Source: Rhyacophila brunnea
Lineage: Eukaryota > Arthropoda > Insecta > Trichoptera > Rhyacophilidae
DNA: 64,000 bases
Reading direction: 5' to 3'
Assembly: GCA_022495005.1 (NCBI GenBank)
Contig: JAGYXB010001095.1
Span: forward strand, 806,001-870,000
The notes under the pieces are model-generated. The model searched no databases, was not told the origin of the DNA, and saw only the letters and a program-made list of their open reading frames with translations. Of this stretch, positions 55,115 to 64,000 are shown in pieces. Positions within the stretch are counted from its first letter, which is position 1, and each line of letters begins with the position of its first letter. The position numbers and the translations under genes are program-made.

Positions 55115-55800
55115 CAGCATGGGTGGCCAACCTTTCCAGCAGCCGGGCCAGATTCTAAAAATGAGATTTCCTTCCGGGCCGCATAACCGATTTTTTTATT
55201 ATACAAAACAAAAAAGAAATACTTATATATTAATAAAATAAAACTTTAATGAGAATCAAACAATATATTTATTAGATTAGACTTTTTTTAAATAATAAAA
55301 AAAACAAAATAATACAAAAATAAGAAATTTTAGTGAGAAGTTTGATTTTGTGTGGCAAAACTAAGTGCATCAATATCGATATCGAGTGAGGTTGTTCTTA
55401 CACGCAAACAGTTTTCCAAATGCACATCAGTGATTCGTATTCTCACTCGGGATTTGATATGCTTCATCAGACTAAAAGGTTGTTCACACGTGTAAGTGTT
55501 TTCAAATAGCGAAGTCATCATTAGAGCATATTTGTGAAATGCAGGATATTTTTCTTTGTCCAAATATGTTTTGTAAAACTCTTCCAAACCAACCTGATGG
55601 AATTTATCCTTTAACAGTTCATCGCAACATATTTCATAATATTCTATTTGTAAATTTCCCGGTTATAAATTCACGTCTACGGAGAATGGCGTTGCAAATG
55701 CAGCAAAAAGCACATGGTGCTTTTTAAAATCTTGAGCCAATATTTAATCCCAATTTGCGAAATTAGCACATCTAGCGGTAGCATTTGATTTATTATTATT
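55115..55800 (-). mobile_element. hAT element 3' part (GTF2IRD2-like), truncated
   Basis: One hAT terminus CAGCATGGGTGGCCAACCTT at 55115, followed by a CGGGCC...CGGGCCGCATA pair, is typical of this hAT group. Reading inward on the minus strand, the transposase C-terminus follows. The opposite terminus is missing; the sequence is lost at or before the duplication junction at 55847/55848. Confidence 0.8.
55330..55765 (-). pseudogene. hAT transposase carboxy-terminus
   Basis: The intact last part (55330-55587) begins MEEFYKTYLDKEKYPAFHKY and continues LFENTYTCEQPFSLMKHIKS, then RITDVHLENCLRVRTT, ending SH and stop. FY...YP...A-x-x-x-x-x-LF-x-(S/N)TY-x-CE-x-x-FS-x-MK-x-x-KS...LTD-x-HL-x-x-x-LR is the hAT dimerisation/C-terminal block of GTF2IRD2/SCAND3-like transposases. 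Upstream, in the same frame with a stop, come HHVLFAAFATPFSVDVN and LQIEYYEICCDELLKDKFHQ. The N-terminal half is absent. Confidence 0.88.
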
Positions 55801-55847
55801 TTTATTTTCTCACTGCTCCACGGGCTACAAGTTGACACCCAGTGGGT

Positions 55848-56045
55848 AAAATTGGAGCTTTGGAAATCAAAATAACATAAAAAAGTTTTCCATGTTTCCA
55901 CTTTTAAATGATTTCTGCAGCAGATACACTGAGGCAAACAAAAATCTATTTACTGAGTTCTCGGTTAGTTTGCTAATGCACTTTTCACATTATTTTATTA
56001 ATAGTAAAAAAGGCGCTGCTTTGTTTCTGAACTATTCAATATTTT
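55848..56045 (+). pseudogene. hAT transposase fragment, unit 2 copy
   Basis: Same as 42476-42675. Here it is cut at its left by the duplication junction and directly abuts sequence next to the opposite-strand hAT remnant. Confidence 0.7.
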
Positions 56046-56169
56046 AAATATGTGGTTGTGCGTTGCAATTTGATATAATACTTACATTATATTGATTGAT
56101 ACTTATAAGATTAATACCTAACTTAAATGATAACTCCCGTATATAATTTAGGGAACATGACATTAGAGC

Positions 56170-56260
56170 ACCACACTGCCCTTAACCTCAGCGATAGGTA
56201 TGTAGGCCCGCCAAAGATCCAGGCCTGGGGGCTCGCTTCAGGATGTGAGGCCCATGATTG
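56170..56260 (+). mobile_element. R8 element right-end fragment, unit 2 copy
   Basis: Identical by eye to 42798-42888. Confidence 0.75.
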
Positions 56261-57931
56261 AATCCATTTATAAATGAACGATGATGAATTTGGATTGACT
56301 ATTATTGAAATTAATTGTGCTAATAAACAAGCACATTTAAAACCTTGTTTATTTTTATATTTTTTTTTTTATATTAGTACATTGTTGACTATTTAAAAAT
56401 GTGTCTGTATTATTTAATGAAATAAGGGGGAGGAGGCGCCAAGATAAGATTTTTTTAAAGGGAGGCCACTGATTTAGTGTATATTAAGGAAATTAGTCTT
56501 AATAATGTGTATACACTGTAGGTGCGATGCATTATGTCATTATGGTCCCCTTTATTGATATACAAATCAACAGACTTTCATACTCACTCTCTATAGTAAG
56601 TAAGTTATTGACTCCATCATACTACACTCAGGAATCGATATAACTATATTCTATTATTGTTAATACAAATCTTTCGTATTACTACCTCTATTGTAGTGGT
56701 TAAATCTCTTTTGTATTTATTTTATTTTAAATGAGAGGTTTATTAAAATTTAAATCTGAATATTCCTCGAATCCAAGAATAATCTTCTTTAAAACCATGG
56801 CAGTCCAGTTACTCAAGTGAGCTAACCAAAACTGGATTAGGGTCAGCCATGAGAAATACTTACAACTTATATGTATGCTAATATGTACAATATTGAACGC
56901 TAATTCTCGGAAGAGCTAGCTCCTTAAACCGTATTCAAGAATAGGCTAAATTATTTGGGGTAAAGCTATTTGGATTAGGTACTAAGATCATAAACTTCAT
57001 AAGGAATATTTCAATATTAAGTTATGTTATGAATATTCAATATTTACGTAGACGAACATAATGGCGCTGTAAGATCAACGCCAGTGTAATTTAATCTAGG
57101 GAATAATTCAAATTCCATAATATGAAATGGTAACATTATCATAATAATATTAATATGTCCAAGAAATTATATTACAATAATTGATATAGTGTGTATACTT
57201 TGATATATTAAAATTATTAATCAAATAGGGAGGTGAATTAATGTTTATTTATATGAACTTACGTATTATTTTAAGGCTCTAACAATATTATAATGTTTTA
57301 GGAATCAAATAATATATAATATTTATTTAGGTATTCGAAGCCGTGTGTGCGTGGCAAGTAAGATACCTACAACTGAACTGTAACATCGATAGTCCTTTTA
57401 AAAACAATCTTGAGACAATAGTCGTGAAATCAACGGAATTTATTTCTCGACGGCAACTAAATTGACTACGGTCAAATGCACAAGATATTATAATATAAAG
57501 ATTGGGTAAAATTATATATAAAAAATACCTAATCTACACAAGAATATTATTATCTATCTTTCGAAAGAAATATATTTTGTTTTATTCATAAGCTGATCCG
57601 ATTTTTTGTGTTTCACTCGTGTATCAAATGTAACAAAAAGATTTATTATTAAGAATATGGTTTGAGTTACCCCATCTCCATCAGCTGTGTATGTGCAGCC
57701 GCTAGTTGTGCACAGCCGCCTTTCATGACGCCATAGACGTACCAGAATGAAAAGATTTAAGTGCCATACTTTCTTGTCCCAAAACGAAGTTACACGGGAC
57801 TGATTTAGCATTCATGAACCTTGGTGTTTAAAGAGTTATAGAAAATAAAAAAAAAATTTGACCTGCTCTGCCGTCATTTATTTAAATACATAGACTATCC
57901 TCTGTATCCCTATACTGAACTCTGCCAAAAC

Positions 57932-58232
57932 AGAGGAGTCAGGAGTTGAAAGTGATGAATCTAATGAGGTGTCGTAAATATTCTGTCCTCCATAATATGA
58001 CGCAGCAAATTTTTCAAATGCCTCAAAGTTGGCCTTAGTTGATATCAAGTCGGCGCGGTCAATCGGGCCCGTATGTGGACGGATTCTGGCAAACAGCTCC
58101 ACTCGGTCGGATCCCATCAGTCCGCCTATGTCCTATCAAATGAAAACCGTGGAGCTTGGCTGCGAAGTCACCATGACCGATCAGGAAATGGCTCACCCAG
58201 TGTGTTGGTCGTTGTTGTCTCATCTAAAGCCT
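57932..58232 (-). pseudogene. LINE carboxy-terminal remnant, unit 2 copy
   Basis: Identical by eye to 44560-44860. Confidence 0.65.
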
Positions 58233-58983
58233 GCAGGACACATTTGGAAAAACAGATACGTTTGTCGTCCTTTGATGGATGCCGACCACATCGACTGCCT
58301 TGTATCGAGTGCTAGACTAAAATTTGAATACATTCTTAAATTATGTACTTAATTATTAGAATTTTCCGCAAGAATGATACTTGGGTCAATAGTTTAACGG
58401 TTAGACAATTTATCTATATTAATATTACCCTAATTGTTCCGAGACTTCGTTTATACTCAATTACATTTTCAGTTATATATTCGTGATAAAATTAAACCAA
58501 ATTATAGCTCTATCGATATCAACGACATAATAATAATGAAATGTTTTTCCGGTTAATTTTTACGGAAGCGCTACCAGCAATTTTCTTTCGTTCTCGACGA
58601 CCGGCGCGTTTCACTTCCAACCCTACGTGACTAGAAAGAATTTTCACAGATTTTCATATTAATTTAAATTGGTCTCTCCAGTTTTGAACCGAGTTCTACG
58701 TGCTAAGAAGCCATTGTGGCACATTTAATCAACTGTTTGCGCCTAGCGTCTCGCATTTCTCGCCTCACTTATTTGCATTTTGAATATTTTGCTAATTTAA
58801 ACTAATTATCTCCAACAATTTAAGCCCTTCAATTATTCATAAATGTGTACATAAAGTATTATTATTATCATTGAGTTGATATAAAATATAACGATAGATA
58901 TTTACTCTTTTAATTTATTCCAAGTATATAATAATACAATAAATAATTTTGAAAAGCCTTATATTATCAGATTATCTACTTCT

Positions 58984-59278
58984 GCGCATATATTCCATAC
59001 ACAATGACAATACTGCTATCGGCAGCAATCGAGCGTAGTTTATCATATGTATAAATTGAGGTATTATAATTGTTACAAAAACTTACCCGTCTAAATTGTC
59101 AAAACTGTCTATCTTACTCTAAAAGTTACCACAGCCAAGAGAGGTGCTGTTAAAACATAGCACGTTTTGACAGTTTAGACAGTTAACTTATTATAACAAT
59201 TAATCACCTGAATACATAAATATGATAAACTACCCTCGATAGCCGCCGATATCAGCTTTGTATATGGAATAGATGCGC
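58984..59278. mobile_element. 295-bp foldback MITE, unit 2 copy
   Basis: Identical by eye to 45612-45906. Confidence 0.8.
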
Positions 59279-59426
59279 TGGTTAAGATACATCTATGCGT
59301 TAGTAAGTGAACATTATACAAAAACTGTTTATAAACATGTCATGTTTTTTTTATGTACTGATAAGAAAACAAGGATGGCTACGTTGGAAGAAAAAATATT
59401 GGTAGATATTTCATCGAACTCTTGAG

Positions 59427-59532
59427 CAATAGTTGGCGATGGACCGAGGGAAGTGGCGCGTACTTGTGCTTACACCTATGTCCCAATGTTGGGACGTGAC
59501 AGGGTGGAAGAAGAAGAAGAAGAATTGCATAG
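59427..59532 (+). repeat. RTE-type LINE 3' end, unit 2 copy
   Basis: Identical by eye to 46055-46160. Confidence 0.6.
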
Positions 59533-62120
59533 AAAGTAGCAACCTGTGGTCTTGCGGAAAATTGTTTTGATTAAATATATACAACATAATCTGTCCAAAC
59601 TACATTTAATTTATAGCAATATTTGGAGGTGCCGGTGTTCGTTTAGTTTCAATACATTCAAACTGTGGACTGTAGATGAGCATTTGCTGGAACAGATGTT
59701 TCTAAAACATGATTTTTCCAATTTTTTTTTTGACTGAGTGGGATTTGAATACTAAAACAATATCTTTCAATTAAAAACGTTACATTAGTAATGGTTGCAT
59801 ATTTTTAAGAATCTTATAGATATATCGGAATGAGATTGAATAAGGAACAGGCAGGGTTGGTTGACTCCAAGAAATAACTCAGAATTTGGTGCGTGAATGA
59901 AATGAACCCTGGTTTTATTATCTCCTTCCAAATAAATATTAATTTAATTATTACAGATAAGTTTACAGATTATAATTTAGATGTGTGAAATCACGAGTAT
60001 GCGTTCTGATGGATTTACGAAATCGATTGGGTGAAGCGTAACGATAACCTTACACTTAAATCTTTGATAACTACATGACTCTGTTGATTTCTTCTACTGA
60101 GTGTTTTATAGTAATTCGATACAATAGAAAATGCTGCTATCACTACTTTAATATTTTGATAAGCATGCTTTATTGTGTAACGCATGATTCGTTTCGTCAA
60201 GTATAAACAATTGATTTCAATTTGAACAATTATGCAGTTTTTAATAATTGAGTGAGATTGATTTTCATATAAACAACTTTTGTGCATATCATGATAAACT
60301 TACATTGCATTATTTATTAGTTTGCGATATTATTGATTAAGTGAATTATTTTGCTACATTAGCTTTCCGTTGAAATTTGATTGATTCACTAAATCGCTTG
60401 TTTTGCAATTTTACCAATATTATGTTGCAAGATACATTGTACCTATAAATTAATGCTTTTCTGCCAAGTCATGTGGATGGTAGGGTATTGACCCCACAGA
60501 TACACGTCATTGTAATTACAATTTTATTATTAGCGAGTGCAAGGATATAAAAAAATATAAAATATGAAAAATTCTATGAATAAAAATCAGAATATTTAGT
60601 AAAAGTGTTTAGAAGTTTCAAAGTATAAGTGTTTTTCAACCGTTTTAAATTGCCATACTTGAACGTCTGTTCAACTTCCATAGCTCATCAAACTTAGATA
60701 TAATAATTCAATATGACTCTTCCTATAAACAAAATGTCACTCACATTAAGTCAACTTGATTACACATTTCACACAGACGAAACAAAATAGTGAGCTGATA
60801 ATATCAGGTCCTAAATTATTAAATGATTCAGTTAAGAGTTATTATATAATTTATTTTTAGATAAGGTATATACCTAATTTTAAAAAAACAGCAGATAAAT
60901 AAAAGTAACTAAGTAGATATTTTGCCCTTTATAGGTAAAAATTTAGAAATTTGGCGACACTTAAAGGATACTGGTAGCATACTGATCGAAAAATACTGAT
61001 GAAAATATTCACATAATTGGTAGATTAATTGGTGAGCACTCATGTGAGTTTTTTTGTTTAATTTTTTTTATAATATTTTGTTAGTATGATTTTTTATGAG
61101 ATTTTTCCAAGTAATTTATAAATATGATTAGTTTCTTACATAGTTTATAATATTCATTACTGTTATGTTTGAAGTTAACATAATGTTCCATGTGATAAAG
61201 AACGATTTCGTTAGCCGTAACTTAAAATATAAAATCCACCAAATGAATATAAATACTTAAATCTGTTGTTAATTTTGTTGGTTAAATTTATTTAAGTTAT
61301 TTAGCTTCTTTTCGCTGGCACAAGAAAATAAAAAGCTATTACGTTCAAACTGCACAGTTTCAGAACAACTACTAATTTTACCGATGTCAGTGGGGTGCAT
61401 TTTTAAATTATGCAATAGTTAATGATTAGATAAAATCAATAATTTACTCGTCAATTTCTCGATTATAGAGACTCCAAGTTTTATAAAATCACAATTGAAA
61501 ACACATGTTGTCAAAACCTTATTTTACCGTTATTTAGTCTACGTCTGTGCTTTATCTTCTTTCTAGGTGCAAGGATAATTTTTAAAAACCAGTTTTTATT
61601 TGTTTTTTTTTCGTAGGTAGGTACATGTTTGAAAAGAAAACATAACATATTTTATACATTAGAAAAATACTTTCTAAACATTAGAAACATGTTTTACTAT
61701 CTTGTGTATGTATAACGCGCTGAACTACATTTTACTATGAGAAAAAATCTGTTTATCCGATTAAATTATGGCGAAATTAACCGTACAACGACCGGAAAAG
61801 TATCTCAAAATAAAATGTACGAATGTATCTCCTAAGAGTAAGAAATCCCAAAAGGGGATTACTTCGGACTATAATAGCGTGCCTGAAAATGTATTAGTGA
61901 ATAGGTGATGGTGATAGTTAACCTCACGAGCGTTTGTCCGATACTTATCAGAAGGGAAATTAACCTTCCCTTTACGATTGCAATAAATTCCATCCGTTCC
62001 GGTAATGTCACCTTCGATTACCGTACTAGATTGACAATATTACAGTACGTAAAAGGGAAATGCCTATTTTGGCAACATAAATAAGTATACCAAGGTTTCA
62101 TCATCATTATTTTATCGATA

Positions 62121-62567
62121 ATAATTACAAGAAAAAAAGAGCTTTATGTACAACATTTTTAAATTTTCTGTTGAATCATATAAACTTGACTTGACTAGCA
62201 TAAACGATCAAAAAAAATTGTATTTGATAGAAATAATACTGAAATGTCATTTTGACACTCATATTGATTTCCATAGTAACACACGTATATATTAATAATT
62301 TAGTTGTTAGGACCCTAGCAACCAATAATAGTGGATTGGATTACGGATTTACATTTCATACAAAACAGAATTAACTGAAAATGAATTCAATTCTACTTAA
62401 AGATGGCTAAAAGTATTTAAAAAATGCATTGGCATCGTGTTCTGATATATTCTAAAAGTTTCAAATGTCTAGCTAGTTGGGAAGTTAGTTAAAATCGATT
62501 GCAAGAGTTGTACCGGACTAACAACCACCGGGAAAACAAGAATACGACCTAATAAAAACGTTGTAAT
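62121..62567 (+). mobile_element. MITE family R4, copy E (unit 2)
   Basis: Counterpart of copy C, but with about eight differences within about 170 bp, including the loss of about ten bases at 62350-62355 where copy C has CTTCCGAAATAACTTTTC. Some of its differing bases (CCCTAGCAACC, CTGAAAATG, AAAGATGG) match the other R4 copies better than copy C does. Confidence 0.88.
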
Positions 62568-62806
62568 AAAATGATCAAAAAGACTAAGTTTTGATCTCAA
62601 TTAAATCATACGAGTATTTTTATACATTTTTAAACTCAACAAGTCATAACACTATCTTATTCGCATCGCTTACTTTCATAATTATATATTCCTCACAATT
62701 GAGTATGTCTCTATTAGTCGTATATACTTTTAGATACATCTCTTTGAACAAACATAATTTTGAAAGCACTTCTGAGAAAATATATTATGACCAATAGAAA
62801 AAATCT

Positions 62807-62897
62807 TTTTGAAAAAAGTAAGACACCCCAGGAATCGAACCTGCATCTCTCGGGTTTCGCGCCCACGCATATAGACCACTATGCTAAAGGTACCATA
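62807..62897 (-). mobile_element. tRNA-like sequence, unit 2 copy
   Basis: Identical by eye to 49445-49535. Confidence 0.7.
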
Positions 62898-64000
62898 CTT
62901 AATTACGACAATGGCTCTTATAATAGTCCTTTAAATTATGTATGTTCAATAATTAGAATGCTACATTGTGAATTATTCGTTGAATAACAAAAATAGTTAA
63001 TTAAAAAATATATCTCTTATGTCCGTAATAGAATGCGATGCTCTATTTACAATACGTATTTATAATATATGACAGGTAAATAAAATCTGACGAATTCTAT
63101 TAATTACATGTATGTACTGGATAATACTATCGATTTTGAAAATGATAAAATTTCATTTAGATGTATAAATGATTCTCAAAATGGCTGAAAAATAAGGATA
63201 ACGAAGGTTCTATTTACTGAAATATTTACAGTTTAATAGTACGGGTAACCCGAGGTGACATTATAGTAATGGGAGTGTTAAAAACATGTTTATACCGAAT
63301 GGAACATTAACCTACAACCATGGAAATATAAATAATTTAAAATTAGTTGAAAACTAATGTTCTTGTGTAACAATTCCAAGGTGCCTTCAGTTCCGCCCAT
63401 GAACAAACCAAGAAGTTTCGTTTGTCAGTCTCCCGCCTGGCGAAGGAAAGTTGTTCCCGAAACGGCCGGATACTTTGTTCTAGATTTCAAACGCTCGACT
63501 TCCGGTTTCCACCAGAATTCTCCGGAATCACGGCCGACTTGCTTGAAATACTTTGACGCATCGCGGTCTATGATTGTGTACTTACACTGAGGTCAATCTC
63601 TCTCGTCTAGGGGTACCTACATATTTTTATTAATACGATATAACTAATAAATTATTTACAAATGTTTGTCTCTATACATTATACAACAATATATCTAATG
63701 CCAAACTAGAGTTGACGAGCTCATTATCTAACCCATAAATCGGTAATTTTTAATGAGATACGTCACACAAATGTTCACATACACAACCAGCCTCCAATAA
63801 CAAACAAACGTTTAAATTTACTTAAATACCTACTTATAGATTCTGGAGTAATTAATTTTTACCTGAAGTTCTATTCCAAATATAATTTAATCCTTAATAT
63901 CATTTCTGTATTATTTTGGATTTCACATAACTCCGATATTTTCCGGATCAAATTATGTATACAAGGCGGTCATCTAAATTGTACCTAATCAAACATAACC

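Larger units (their letters stand above)
42476..55847 (+). repeat. 13,372-bp tandem duplication, unit 1
   Basis: The sequence from 42476 reappears at 55848 with a constant offset of 13,372 to about 48.9 kb, then 13,362 to the window end. The left boundary was set where the bases before AAAATTGGAGCTTTGG stop matching (CATAA versus GGGT). Unit 1 ends exactly where unit 2 begins, so the arrangement is head to tail with no spacer. No substitutions were noticed outside the R4 MITE. Only 8.15 kb of unit 2 lies in the window. Confidence 0.97.
55848..64000 (+). repeat. 13-kb tandem duplication, unit 2 (runs off window)
   Basis: Corresponds to 42476-50638. All nine short frames compared between units translate identically, and non-coding stretches read base by base also matched. 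The offset changes from 13,372 to 13,362 inside the R4 MITE. Everything annotated in 42.48-50.64 kb recurs here. Confidence 0.97.

Noticed and set aside
1..64000. CRISPR arrays, operons or bacterial genes
   Set aside because: No regularly spaced direct repeats and no gene-dense stretches; transposon and SINE content is eukaryotic.
1..64000. Endogenous viral sequences
   Set aside because: I looked for retroviral or RNA/DNA-virus protein motifs in the open frames and found none; reverse-transcriptase-related pieces are all LINE C-termini.

Overview
The window is eukaryotic, AT-rich (roughly 70 percent A+T by eye), non-coding DNA, most likely from an insect. The pointers are degraded CCTAA tracts matching the usual insect telomere unit, a mariner DD34D transposon, many hAT-type non-autonomous elements with 8-bp target-site duplications (TSDs), tRNA-derived SINEs, and LINE tails of the RTE and I/R1/Jockey kinds common in insects. 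I cannot fix the order; Hemiptera or Lepidoptera would both fit. I found no convincing host protein-coding gene. All open frames are short, and the recognisable ones are transposon remnants.

Layout. 0-6 kb: a reverse SINE (SINE-A), a GC-richer unidentified island, interspersed repeats, and a hAT-type element with GGAGC subterminal motifs (4580-5074). 6-7.4 kb: a full-length but frameshifted mariner. 7.4-30 kb: mostly AT-rich intergenic DNA holding a 55-bp-arm hairpin (9608-9731), LINE carboxy-terminal scraps (11.1, 12.5, 18.6, 20.0 and 29 kb), a 559-bp hAT MITE, a 705-bp palindrome (20509-21213) and a TA-flanked MITE (25518-25744). 30.6-33.3 kb: a dense transposon nest with two SINE-A copies, a second SINE (SINE-B) inserted into one of them, a 242-bp hAT element, a 902-bp inverted-repeat element, and two opposed copies of one hAT family. 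33.9-42 kb: GC-rich TIR elements, a 600-bp inverted-repeat element carrying a hammerhead-like motif, LINE tails, and CpG-rich islands that could be conserved non-coding DNA.

42.5 kb to the window end: a direct tandem duplication. The unit is 13,372 bp (42476-55847), and its second copy starts at 55848 and runs off the window. The copies look identical over about 8 kb except for a cluster of substitutions and indels inside one MITE (about 48.9-49.1 kb versus 62.2-62.4 kb). The duplication junction lies between hAT-transposase fragments in opposite orientation. It may be a recent segmental duplication or an assembly artefact (uncollapsed haplotypes); read evidence would decide.

Functionally the window is a record of transposition. 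One connection stands out: LINE remnants and SINE-B share the same 3' tail, suggesting that this LINE mobilised that SINE.
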